In this document: positions 1-6,941 of the stretch, one piece after another
Layout: every line of letters starts with the position of its first letter
Numbering within the stretch: position 1 is the first letter of the stretch
Source of the DNA: Pseudonocardiaceae bacterium
Lineage (GTDB): Bacteria > Actinomycetota > Actinomycetes > Mycobacteriales > Pseudonocardiaceae
Direction: 5' to 3'
NCBI GenBank assembly: GCA_025937115.1
Contig: JAICSB010000042.1
Coordinates: forward strand, 1-13,424
DNA: 13,424 nt
Made by a program: the position numbers and the translations under genes
The notes under the pieces: generated by a model
Databases searched by the model: none
The model's input: only the letters and a program-made list of their open reading frames with translations
What the model was told of the DNA's origin: nothing

Positions 1-1079
1 GCGAGTAAAGCCATTACCACGGCGGCGGTGTCCTGGCTGAGCACGACATGGCTGGGATCGCCCCGGCGACCGGCGTACTGACGGATCGCGGCGACCAACT
101 CGGTCTCATCCTGCGGCCAGGGCGCCAACCCGGCGTCGGCAAGGATCTGGGAGTTGGCGATGCCATGTCCAGGGATGGGTCGGTAGGTCACCGCGGGCAA
201 CCCCGCGGTCAACGCCTCGGTCAGCGACAGGCCGCCCGCATTGTGCACCAGCACGTCGGCCGCCGCCATCAGCTCCGGGACATCGTCACGCCAGCCCAAA
301 GCCACCACTCCCGGCTGTGCCGCCAACTGCTTGCGCAGCCGGTCGTTGCGCCCGCAGAGCACCACCACCTCCGCCACACCGGAAGATCTGATCGACCGGA
401 CGACGTTGGGCACATCGCCCATCCCGAGCGAGCCGGTCGCCAGCAAGACCACCAGGCCGTCCGGGGACAACCCCAACTCGGCGCGCAACCGGGGGCGATG
501 GGCCGGATCAGGCTGATCCGCGAAGCGGGTGGATACCAGCCCCCCGACGGCCTGCATCGGCGTGCGGTACACCAGGTGTCCCATTCGAGCCGTCGCCTCG
601 GTCACCGTCACATGGTGATCAACGGCGGAGTGCACCCAGGTTCGGTGCACCGCTGGGTCGGTGAGGAAGGTGACCAGAGTCGCGTCCACCGCCCCGGCTT
701 CCTTGAGCTGGCCCAGCGTCTGGCTGGCCAACATGTACGTGGACACGACGACGTCGTGATCACCGACCCAGCGCAACACATCACGTTGCGCTTGGCGGCA
801 CAACCACATGGCGACGTTCTGCACCCACCCGGTGCGCTCCAGGTTGGCGAACAACCAGTCGAAGAACGCCGGCGCATAGCCGACACTCAACCGGTAGCCG
901 TCGCGCAGCATGTACCGGAACATCGGCGGCAGCGCATCGAGATAATCCCGGCGGTCCGCCTCCACGCCCAACTTGGCCAGCCGGCTGATCAGCTCGTCTG
1001 CGGCACCGTCGTGACCTGCACCGACACTGCCCGAGATGACCAGTACCCGTGTCTGCGTGCCCGCTGCTCGTCCGCTCAT
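1..1079 (-). CDS. MGDG synthase-like glycosyltransferase, C-terminus beyond window
   Basis: Leftward ORF, ATG at 1079, open to base 1: 359 N-terminal residues with the end missing. It resembles GT28-type enzymes of the monogalactosyldiacylglycerol synthase/MurG group, which move a sugar from a UDP-sugar to a lipid at the inner face of the membrane. Visible: the acceptor-side motif VLVISGSVGAGHDGAADEL (residues 12-30, with the family GAGH), an MGDG-synthase-type N-domain to about residue 185, a linker, and a donor-binding C-domain with ATGSLGMGDV (214-223) and HNAGGLSLTEAL (279-290), the usual GG-x4-E UDP-sugar loop. No signal peptide or TM segment is seen. A weak AGG precedes the ATG. Two inverted repeats lie just upstream, suggesting its own regulated promoter. 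A role in glycolipid synthesis is inferred; neither donor nor acceptor can be read from sequence. Confidence 0.85.
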   Translation of the reverse strand, partial: MSGRAAGTQTRVLVISGSVGAGHDGAADELISRLAKLGVEADRRDYLDALPPMFRYMLRDGYRLSVGYAPAFFDWLFANLERTGWVQNVAMWLCRQAQRDVLRWVGDHDVVVSTYMLASQTLGQLKEAGAVDATLVTFLTDPAVHRTWVHSAVDHHVTVTEATARMGHLVYRTPMQAVGGLVSTRFADQPDPAHRPRLRAELGLSPDGLVVLLATGSLGMGDVPNVVRSIRSSGVAEVVVLCGRNDRLRKQLAAQPGVVALGWRDDVPELMAAADVLVHNAGGLSLTEALTAGLPAVTYRPIPGHGIANSQILADAGLAPWPQDETELVAAIRQYAGRRGDPSHVVLSQDTAAVVMALL

Positions 1080-1094
1080 TGGGTCCTACCTATC

Positions 1095-1109
1095 CCAGGC
1101 GCTGCCTGG
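1095..1109 (-). repeat. Short perfect hairpin in the glycosyltransferase leader
   Basis: CCAGGC (1095-1100), loop GCT, GCCTGG (1104-1109): perfect 6-bp stem about 15 bp before the ATG at 1079. In the transcript it would sit next to the weak ribosome binding site, so it could affect initiation. It may equally be chance in GC-rich DNA. Confidence 0.3.
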
Positions 1110-1122
1110 CCGTGTCAGGACT

Positions 1123-1145
1123 GTCTCCTACAGCGTGTAAGAGAC
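1123..1145 (-). promoter_or_regulatory. Palindromic operator candidate upstream of the glycosyltransferase
   Basis: GTCTCCTACA (1123-1132), spacer gcg, TGTAAGAGAC (1136-1145): 10-bp arms matching at 9 of 10 positions, 44-66 bp before the glycosyltransferase ATG. On the minus strand a TAnnnT-type -10 candidate (TAGTCT, 1142-1147) overlaps the distal arm, the arrangement expected for a dimeric repressor (for example TetR type) blocking a promoter. The regulator is not in the window. Confidence 0.5.
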
Positions 1146-1235
1146 TAGCGGACCTCGCGCGGCGTGACGATCCCCCCCAGGAATTACACTGAGAGTTAGT
1201 TCAGGGTTAACCCGCGACGCCGTCAGCCGACCCCG

Positions 1236-2138
1236 TCAGGTCGGCCACAACCAGTAAACGAGCTGGTAGAACGCAACAGTGGCCTGCACCGCGGCGATTG
1301 CGGTGGCCACCCCCAGCGCCAGCACGCTGCTGGGCACCAAGGGCTCAGGCCGGGGTGGGTCTGACTGCAACGCGGCAACCCTAGCCGACACCCCGCATCC
1401 AACGAAGGGCAGCGCGGCCGACCAGGCGCGCACCCCGCCATCGGCTCCACCGGCCAACGCCACCTTGGCGATCGCCGCAGCGACTAGCTTGCGGCTGCCG
1501 GTCACCGCCGCGGCGTGCTCGTCGGCACTGCGCTCGACGAGAAAAGCGACCGCTTCACGCACCGGGATCAGCACCGGATTGAGAGCTGCGGAGACTTCGG
1601 TGGCAGCCCGCAACCAATGATGCCGGCTCTGCAGGTGGGCCCGCTCGTGAGCCAGCACGACCCGTCGCTCGTCACCGTCTAAAACCGACAACAAACCCTG
1701 AGTGACCAGGATCCGGCCGGGTCGACCCGGCACCGCGAACGCGTGCGGAGCGGCTAGAGCCACCACTGCCAGCTCACCGGTGCCGCAGGAGCTGCAGACC
1801 GCGCGCAGCTCCTGGGTGGTGGCCCGGCGGGCCCGTAGCACCCGCACCACCCGGAATACCCCAGAGACCAGGAGGACCACGGCGGTCACCCCGATCAGCT
1901 GGGGAACCGGATCCTGCAGCTGCACCCCGCGCTCGCTGGCTTCTTCGGCGACCAGTGAGGTGTCACCGAGCAAGGTGGCGGACAACAGAACCAGACCCCA
2001 GGTCGATGCGGCCGCGCACAGCATCGCGGCGACAACGAACACCACGGCTCGGGTGGGCGCTATCCGACCGACGACGATGCGGCTTATCGCCGCCAACAGC
2101 AGCGACAACGCCGCCGGCACATACACGCTGATGGTCAT
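1236..2138 (-). CDS. M56 family (BlaR1-like) membrane zinc metalloprotease
   Basis: 300 residues, ATG at 2138, stop at 1236. Integral membrane peptidase of the BlaR1/MecR1 class. HERAH (164-168) is the HExxH zinc-binding/catalytic motif, and ADEHA (205-209) supplies the likely third zinc ligand Glu207. Hydrophobic segments at about 5-25, 32-55, 80-98 and 270-295 give the usual membrane-embedded arrangement. Unlike staphylococcal BlaR1 there is no C-terminal penicillin-binding sensor domain, as is usual for actinobacterial members, so the signal sensed is unknown. Its start overlaps the stop of the BlaI-type repressor by 4 bases (2135-2138), so the two are translationally coupled. By analogy with BlaR1/BlaI the protease would inactivate the repressor after a cell-envelope signal; that is inferred. 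Confidence 0.9.
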   Translation of the reverse strand: MTISVYVPAALSLLLAAISRIVVGRIAPTRAVVFVVAAMLCAAASTWGLVLLSATLLGDTSLVAEEASERGVQLQDPVPQLIGVTAVVLLVSGVFRVVRVLRARRATTQELRAVCSSCGTGELAVVALAAPHAFAVPGRPGRILVTQGLLSVLDGDERRVVLAHERAHLQSRHHWLRAATEVSAALNPVLIPVREAVAFLVERSADEHAAAVTGSRKLVAAAIAKVALAGGADGGVRAWSAALPFVGCGVSARVAALQSDPPRPEPLVPSSVLALGVATAIAAVQATVAFYQLVYWLWPT

Positions 2139-2521
2139 GGGCGGCGCCGCAGCATCGCCTGCAGCAATCGGGCATCCTCCACCGACAACGAGGTGGCGAA
2201 GCGCTGCAGCACGGCCTGCCGGTCCCGGCCGCGGCTGAGCAAGGCCTGCATCTGCTCGGCGGCGAGCTCCTCGGCACCCTTGACCGCGAAATACTCGTGC
2301 CGACGGCCGTCTGCCACCCGGCCGATCAGCCCCTTCTCATACAGCCGCACCAAGATGGTCTGAACGGTGTTATAGGCCAGCTCACCGCCGACCGCCTCGC
2401 GGGCCCGCGCCGCCGTGAGCGGCCCGTCGGCGGCCCACAACGCAGCCAGGACCTCGGCCTCCAGCTCGCCCGCCGCCCGTCGCGCCGACGTCCGGCTAGA
2501 CCGGGATGCTCGAGTGGCCAC
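2135..2521 (-). CDS. BlaI/MecI/CopY family transcriptional repressor
   Basis: 128-residue winged-helix repressor. After a basic N-terminus, the DNA-binding domain covers about residues 15-85: LEAEVLAALWAADGPLTA leads into the family signature LAYNTVQTILVRLYEKGLI and the wing GRVADGRRHEYFAV. The C-terminal 40 residues form the dimerisation helix seen in BlaI/MecI. The GTG start at 2521 is well fixed: GAGGAG lies five bases upstream and an in-frame TGA lies four codons upstream. It is the first gene of a two-gene unit with the overlapping M56 protease. The 109-bp leader (2522-2630) contains an 11-bp symmetrical element CCGGTCACCGG (2602-2612) but no copy of the classical TACTACA/TGTAGTA box. 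Beta-lactam involvement is not shown by anything nearby. Confidence 0.92.
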   Translation of the reverse strand: MATRASRSSRTSARRAAGELEAEVLAALWAADGPLTAARAREAVGGELAYNTVQTILVRLYEKGLIGRVADGRRHEYFAVKGAEELAAEQMQALLSRGRDRQAVLQRFATSLSVEDARLLQAMLRRRP

Positions 2522-2630
2522 TGCGTCTCCTCACCAGGGGCCTGCGGAGTGAACTCTGCTTCTTGCAGCGTAACGACCCGCGCCAGCTGCTCTGCGGGGT
2601 ACCGGTCACCGGGCGTCCTGGCCGGGGCAG

Positions 2631-3776
2631 TCAACTCAGCTCGATGATCACCTGCCGGTTCTGTGCTGCGGGGATGGGGTCGAGGTTGCCCTGGGCGTCT
2701 CGGTCCGGCACATATCCCGGGAAATCACTGCCCAGCCCGCGAGTACTGATCCGGTCAGCCGGGGCACCGAGGCCGACCAAGAGATCACGGACAGCGCCAG
2801 CCCGTTTCTCCGACAGCTGGCGACGGTATTCCGGCGTGCCATCCGAAGCCGTGGTTCCGGTGAGCAACGCCCGGCGGCCATCTTTGATCGCTTTCGCGTA
2901 GTCAGCGAGAACCGCGCGAGCCGCAGCGGGATCTTTCAGCACAGCTTGATCGGGCACAAAGCCCACAGTGCCGTCCCGTAGCACAGTGACAGCTGGCAGC
3001 GGACCGATCGATTGCGCCGCAACTGGCACAATGGTCACCGGAGGCAGCCCATCGCGCGGTCGGGTACTGGGTAGCGGAGCCTGCTTGACGTCCGCCTTGC
3101 CGCCCGCCGATTCGACAATCTTCGTCCACAGCGCCACCAGCACCGTTCGGGCCGGCGCCGGCAACGGCTGCTGGGGCGGAGCGGTGTCACCCAGGCCGGT
3201 GAACACGACGCGCATTCCGGTGAGATTGGGCAGCTGCTGGGTGCGGCGCAGCTGGTCGACCACCTCATCGGGGCTCGCGTTGAGCAGCGCCCCATCTTGG
3301 TCCTGGAATCGCAGTGCGCCGGTTGTCTGCAGACCACTGTCAATCACGACGATGGTTTTGGGTCCGGCGGCATCGCCTACCGAGCGCGCCGCTAGGTTGA
3401 TCGCGGCGAGCAAGTCCACTTCGGGATTGCCGGCGCGAGTCTTGTCAATCATATTCTTAAGCTGTTTGACCTGATCCTGTTGATAGAGTGGGTTGTCGTT
3501 TGCCGTCTTGAGCGCCAGTGGGGCCGACGCGGTGGGGTTTCCGTCATCCACGATGACGGTCGCCGGCGAACCGAGATCAGATGCGGTATCGAGTTCGGTC
3601 TTGACGGAGTCCAACAGGCTGGGCGCCACCATGTTCGAATGCGCTCCCACGATCACGGCAAGTGCTCCTGGTGCAGCGGCGGGCTTATCGTCGCAGCCGG
3701 CGCAGAAGAGCAAACCGAAGGCGAGCGCGCTGCTAATCAGACGGCGCCTGGTTCCCGCAGAAACCGGAGAATGCAT
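2631..3776 (-). CDS. OmpA-domain lipoprotein, third gene of the unassigned operon
   Basis: 381 residues from the ATG at 3776, preferred because AAAGG (3786-3790) lies nine bases upstream; the earlier in-frame ATG at 3785 abuts that site. A basic, hydrophobic signal peptide ends in LLFCAGC, a lipobox with Cys28 as the likely lipidated residue, so the protein should face the cell wall. Residues about 35-235 look like a Rossmann/vWA-type alpha-beta domain (strands ALAVIVGAHS, KTIVVIDSG, MRVVFTGLGD) without an obvious DxSxS metal site. Residues about 260-381 are an OmpA_C-type peptidoglycan-binding domain: TGTTASDGTPEYRRQLSEKR, a following RGLGSDFPG, and terminal NRQVIIEL. It begins 18 bp after the stop of the four-TM gene. 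The family call is firm; its role with its neighbours is unknown. Confidence 0.85.
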   Translation of the reverse strand: MHSPVSAGTRRRLISSALAFGLLFCAGCDDKPAAAPGALAVIVGAHSNMVAPSLLDSVKTELDTASDLGSPATVIVDDGNPTASAPLALKTANDNPLYQQDQVKQLKNMIDKTRAGNPEVDLLAAINLAARSVGDAAGPKTIVVIDSGLQTTGALRFQDQDGALLNASPDEVVDQLRRTQQLPNLTGMRVVFTGLGDTAPPQQPLPAPARTVLVALWTKIVESAGGKADVKQAPLPSTRPRDGLPPVTIVPVAAQSIGPLPAVTVLRDGTVGFVPDQAVLKDPAAARAVLADYAKAIKDGRRALLTGTTASDGTPEYRRQLSEKRAGAVRDLLVGLGAPADRISTRGLGSDFPGYVPDRDAQGNLDPIPAAQNRQVIIELS

Positions 3777-3794
3777 TATTGTCATCCTTTGGAC

Positions 3795-4997
3795 TCAGTT
3801 CCCGGGACCCTGCGCCGCGGTCAGGCCGGGTCGCGAAGCACGTCCGGCAGCGATCTCAACCCCATCGGTCACCGTGGGATTGGCCAGGTTCCGGGCGAGG
3901 TGATGCTGGTAGTGATGCTTGAGCTCGGCAGCGAAACCATCCTGCGCGGCCCGCTTGCCCGCCCACTGTTCGGCGAGATCGGCTTCCGACTCACGGGCGC
4001 GTTGCACGTCGAAGGCCGCCACCACCAGGTCAGTGTTCCTGGCAGCTAGCTCGGCGCGGAGCTCCCCGCACCGCAGCCGCGCCGCCCGCAAGTTCTTCAG
4101 ATATGGGTTGTACCTGGTGGCGCTGCGAATCAGGACGACTGTTCCGATTGCGAGCACCACCAGCAGCCAGCCGATGGTCAGCGTGGTCCAGCCGATGCCG
4201 GCACGCTCTAACAGCGAAGTTTCGCCAGGCTGCGCGTCGCTGGACTGCCGCAACAGGTAAGCCGTGCGGATCTGCGCCACAAACAATGACACACCCACCC
4301 ACAGCAACGTTCCGGTCAGCAGGCCGGCGATGAGCACACCGCGGCCTTGTCGCCCTCGGCGTACTCGAGTGACCAGCTCACCGAGCTGTTTGGGGAGTAA
4401 AACGTTCACCAGAATGATCGACGCCGACAACACCATCGTCTCCTTCAGGGAATTACCCATCAGCTGGAACGCGGTGTAGTTCAGGCCGACTTCGGCGATG
4501 GTGGCGCCCAGGTAGATCAACCAATCCTTGATGCACTCGGCGCGCCGGTTCTCATCGATCCGGCTCTGCGCGGGCCAGTATCCCCCGTCGTCGCTCGGTT
4601 CAGCACCGTCGACCACCCGCTGCATGCGCTCGTGATACGAGCACGCATCCTGCAAGTCCTGTTCGAGGAGGTTCAGCGCCTGCTCGCCGGCGGTACGCTC
4701 GCGGATCGCGGCTCGGTGGAACAATTGCGCGGATCTGCGGTCTTTGTGCTGGCGGATCTCCGCCTCGGCTGACCAGCGGTGATTCCACCGAGCGATCTTG
4801 TTTTCCATAATCAGTGGATGACCGTGTGCGCCGAGATTGACGTCGTACATATCACTGGCCGCGTCCTTGGCCGCTTCGGACTCGACGAAATCCCGCAGCC
4901 TGGCCTCATCGACTTCCACGCCGGGGTCGGGGCCCGCGATGACGTGGATGTCGTCGTCGCTCGCAACAGATTTCGGAGCTTTCCTGCCCAGCGGCAC
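3795..4997 (-). CDS. Four-TM membrane protein with coiled-coil flanks, unknown function
   Basis: 400 residues from a GTG at 4997 (N-terminus MPLGRKAPKSVAS), chosen because a strong AGAGGAG sits eight bases upstream and the upstream gene stops at 5017. The same frame stays open to 5309, but that extension lies inside the neighbour and reads a low-complexity RYRYRYRY run. Residues 1-155 are charged and helical, with no TM. Four hydrophobic segments follow at about 158-178, 187-205, 220-241 and 270-291. Residues 300-370 are again helical with coiled-coil character, ending in a disordered tail. No catalytic motif is visible and I recognise no family. Middle gene of three, 19 bp after the upstream stop and 18 bp before the OmpA lipoprotein, so the products probably work together at the membrane. 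Partner binding is inferred. Confidence 0.75.
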   Translation of the reverse strand: MPLGRKAPKSVASDDDIHVIAGPDPGVEVDEARLRDFVESEAAKDAASDMYDVNLGAHGHPLIMENKIARWNHRWSAEAEIRQHKDRRSAQLFHRAAIRERTAGEQALNLLEQDLQDACSYHERMQRVVDGAEPSDDGGYWPAQSRIDENRRAECIKDWLIYLGATIAEVGLNYTAFQLMGNSLKETMVLSASIILVNVLLPKQLGELVTRVRRGRQGRGVLIAGLLTGTLLWVGVSLFVAQIRTAYLLRQSSDAQPGETSLLERAGIGWTTLTIGWLLVVLAIGTVVLIRSATRYNPYLKNLRAARLRCGELRAELAARNTDLVVAAFDVQRARESEADLAEQWAGKRAAQDGFAAELKHHYQHHLARNLANPTVTDGVEIAAGRASRPGLTAAQGPGN

Positions 4998-5005
4998 CGC
5001 GATCA

Positions 5006-5012
5006 CTCCTCT
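5006..5012 (-). promoter_or_regulatory. Strong ribosome binding site fixing the four-TM gene start
   Basis: AGAGGAG on the minus strand, eight bases before GTG 4997 and just downstream of the preceding stop (5017-5019). It argues for a 400-residue product rather than the 504-residue open frame beginning inside the neighbouring gene. Confidence 0.75.
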
Positions 5013-5016
5013 GTTC

Positions 5017-5772
5017 TCAATTCCGGTTCGGAGCGACGTCGCCGACCGGTACCGGTACCGGTACCGGTACCGCAGACGTTCGGCTGGCGAAGTCCTTGAA
5101 CCGCCAGCGGTACTTCTCCGCGAGCGCACCGTCGATTTCCAGGCAGACCAGTGGCAGGTCACCGTAAAGCCATGGCTCCGCGTTGACCACCGGCGCCAGA
5201 CCTGGCCGATACCGGTCCGGATCGCGTCGAAGAAGTGCGGTGTGATAAAGCTCCACCAAATGTTGGTAACGTGCGACTTGGGCGTGAGCGGCCGCTCGGG
5301 CGACTTCAATCAGGTGGTGCCGGGTGCTGCCCAGTTCACCGAGCCGCTGTTCGGCCTGCTCCTGCTCACGCAGCCAACGCCGGTAGGCCTGCCGCGCCGC
5401 AGCGGCTTCCCGGGCTTTGCGTACCCGTGGGGGAATGCTGGATAGCGGTTGCGGGTCTGCCTCGTTGACCGGCGGCTTAGTCACGGCCTCTTCCGGTGCG
5501 ATCATCGGGTCCCGGCGGTGCTGGTCGAGCAGAATGAGGACTTGCACTGCCTCCCGGTCGATTGGATCGATTCTGCTGTGCAGCCATTCGGTCACGGCTC
5601 GCTGGCCGACTTCTGCCTGCGCCCGTAGCGACTCCAGGTAAGGGTGCAGCTGGCCTGGTTCAGCAGGATGTTGGGCGTCGCGGCGGCCATGCCAGGCGAC
5701 CCGCCAGCGCTCCAGGACCCGAATCGGCTCAGGAGCCGGAGCCACTCCGTCGACGGTGCGCACGGCCTGCAT
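5017..5772 (-). CDS. Hypothetical soluble helical protein, first gene of the unassigned operon
   Basis: 251 residues, ATG at 5772, with GAGGG a few bases upstream. No signal peptide or TM segment, so likely cytoplasmic. Residues about 110-190 are rich in Ala, Arg, Glu and Gln (for example RKAREAAAARQAYRRWLREQ) and should form long helices or a coiled coil. Residues about 195-235 look more globular (AEPWLYGDLPLVCLEIDG). The C-terminus ends in an eight-residue PVPVPVPV run encoded by a hexanucleotide tandem repeat, then GDVAPNRN. I do not recognise a family. It is first in a compact leftward operon with the four-TM protein (19-bp gap) and the OmpA lipoprotein, so a cytoplasmic partner of that membrane protein is a reasonable guess. 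A perfect hairpin lies just upstream. Confidence 0.7.
   Translation of the reverse strand: MQAVRTVDGVAPAPEPIRVLERWRVAWHGRRDAQHPAEPGQLHPYLESLRAQAEVGQRAVTEWLHSRIDPIDREAVQVLILLDQHRRDPMIAPEEAVTKPPVNEADPQPLSSIPPRVRKAREAAAARQAYRRWLREQEQAEQRLGELGSTRHHLIEVARAAAHAQVARYQHLVELYHTALLRRDPDRYRPGLAPVVNAEPWLYGDLPLVCLEIDGALAEKYRWRFKDFASRTSAVPVPVPVPVGDVAPNRN
5045..5072. repeat. ACCGGT hexanucleotide tandem repeat, 4.7 units
   Basis: Four complete ACCGGT units plus ACCG, uninterrupted. Each unit is its own reverse complement, so the whole tract is palindromic. In the real frame on the minus strand it encodes alternating Val-Pro at the C-terminus of the 5017-5772 protein. Gain or loss of a unit changes the protein by two residues without a frameshift. 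Confidence 0.95.
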
Positions 5773-5795
5773 CGGACCCTCTTCCAGTGCCGGTC

Positions 5796-5814
5796 ATCCC
5801 CGATGCTCGGGGAT
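5796..5814 (-). promoter_or_regulatory. Perfect hairpin/operator upstream of the three-gene operon
   Basis: ATCCCCGA (5796-5803), loop TGC, TCGGGGAT (5807-5814): perfect 8-bp arms starting 24 bp before the ATG at 5772. It could be a repressor site or a 5'-leader hairpin. A GGGTAT/TATCAA -10-like string lies just upstream on the minus strand (around 5825-5832) but has no convincing -35. Confidence 0.5.
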
Positions 5815-5900
5815 CGCACCATTGATACCCCAGAAACGCCGTCTTTCGTTACACAACGCATTCGATCAGGCGACCCCCACTACTCTCAGTAGCCGCCCCA

Positions 5901-5972
5901 CTGTACTGCCAAGTGGAACCTTTCGGCAGCCGAGCGACTCCCTGTACTGCCTAGTGGAACCTTTCGGCAACC
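5901..5972. repeat. Upstream repeat pair (copies 1 and 2), 41-bp spacing
   Basis: Two 31-bp direct repeats, 5901-5931 and 5942-5972, identical except at two positions, 41 bp apart start to start. Each contains TGCC-(A/T)AGTGGAACCTTTC-GGCA, that is, TGCC/GGCA arms around a GTGGAACCTTT core. They lie in the divergent spacer 5773-6063, 92-163 bp before the DUF559 gene. A related pair with the same 41-bp spacing lies after that gene. Confidence 0.9.
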
Positions 5973-6063
5973 ACCGACGCGCCGGGTGTGGACAAGTGGG
6001 TAGTGGGGGCGGGGCTGTGGATGGCCGTTTGGACGGTCGCGAGGGTCGCGGCACAGTGCGGGC

Positions 6064-6941
6064 ATGCGGAGGCAGATCAATCTCGACGGCCTCGCGCCGG
6101 TATTCCGGGGCCGCGATGCAGTGCGCGCCGGCGTGCTGACTCCCGGCGAACTTCGCGGGCCAGCGGTGCGGCGGCTGTTTCAAGGCGTGTACTCGCTCGC
6201 GGGAGTCGCGCAGACACACGCGTTGTACTGCGCTGGAGCCGGGCTGGCGCTGCCGCGATCCGCTGTTGTCACGGGACGGTCCGCCGCCACCCTGCGGGGC
6301 GTCGCCCGCACCGACGATCCGGTCGAGGTGTTAGTGCCATTGGAATCCCGGGTGGTCCGAGGTAGCGGTCTGGCGGTCCGGCGGACCGTGGTGCGGTCCG
6401 ATGAGTGGCTGGCGTGGTCTGGGATACGCCTTGCTACGCCGCAGCGGATGGCCCTGGACCTGCTGTTGGATCGCCCACTACCGGATGCGGTAGCGGATCT
6501 CGATGCGGTGCTGCGCGCCCGGTTGGTGACGTTGCCCGAGGTGCGTGCCTTGTCGAACAGCGTTGCGACCGCGGCATCGTGGCGGCCCGTCGCGCGGTGC
6601 AACTGGCCGATCCGCGCGCGGAATCACGTCCGGAGTCGCGGGTGCGAGTGTGGCTTGTGCTCGATGAGCTGCACCCGGTGCCGCAGCACTGGATCGAGGA
6701 CTCGAGAGGCCGGCTCGCTCGCGTCGACCTGGCGTTTATCGAGCAGCGCGTCGCCGTGGAATACGACGGTAGCTGGCGCGAGGGTGAACTCTGGGCACTC
6801 AACCGGGATCGCGAACGCCTCAATCAGGTGCAGGCCCAAGGCTGGGAGGTCGTATTCGTGACCGCTGCGCTACTCCGCGACCCAGAGCGCATGGTCCGCA
6901 CCGTCCGAGCCGCCCTCACCCGTCGCCAGTTCGCTGCCTAA
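6064..6941 (+). pseudogene. AbiEi-like/DUF559 nuclease-fold protein, frameshifted
   Basis: Two frames join into one protein of about 292 residues. Frame one (ATG 6064) gives the N-domain: FRGRDAVRAGVLTPGELR and RRLFQGVYSLAG resemble the winged-helix AbiEi-antitoxin-like domain of many actinobacterial DUF559 proteins. The second frame, ending TAA 6941, gives the DUF559 domain: ESRVRVWLVLDEL, then RVDLAFIEQRVAVEYDG (about residues 219-240, with the Asp and Glu of a PD-(D/E)xK/Vsr-like fold), then WEVVFVTAALL. Homology switches frame at 6547-6552, where EVRA should run straight into LVEQR; one missing base explains it. Uncorrected, the first frame reads a nonsense tail to 6861. This may be a genuine lesion or a sequencing error. 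No AbiEii toxin gene adjoins it. No clear ribosome binding site. The stop codon lies inside repeat copy 3. Confidence 0.8.

Noticed and set aside
48..1148. 366-codon rightward open frame
   Set aside because: Antisense shadow of the glycosyltransferase. Its translation is rich in Arg, His, Gln and Gly with no family motif, whereas the minus strand gives a clear MGDG-synthase-like protein.
1204..1213. GGGTTAACCC palindrome as a terminator or operator
   Set aside because: Ten bases only, no extension of the stem and no loop; not enough to separate from chance.
4998..5309. N-terminal extension of the four-TM gene containing RYRYRYRY
   Set aside because: It lies wholly inside the upstream gene in another frame, is encoded by the hexanucleotide repeat, and the GTG at 4997 has a strong ribosome site.
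5825..5832. SigF-like promoter (GGGTAT on the minus strand)
   Set aside because: No GTTT at the required 15-17 bp upstream, so half the motif is missing.
5987..6024. Two DnaA-box-like 9-mers (TGTGGACAA at 5987, TGTGGATGG at 6016)
   Set aside because: Only two degenerate matches in GC-rich DNA with no dnaA, dnaN or AT-rich unwinding region; not an origin.
6550..6861. C-terminal part of the uncorrected 265-residue reading from 6064
   Set aside because: After the shift point the translation is unrelated Arg/Ser/Cys-rich sequence, while the other frame carries the DUF559 domain.
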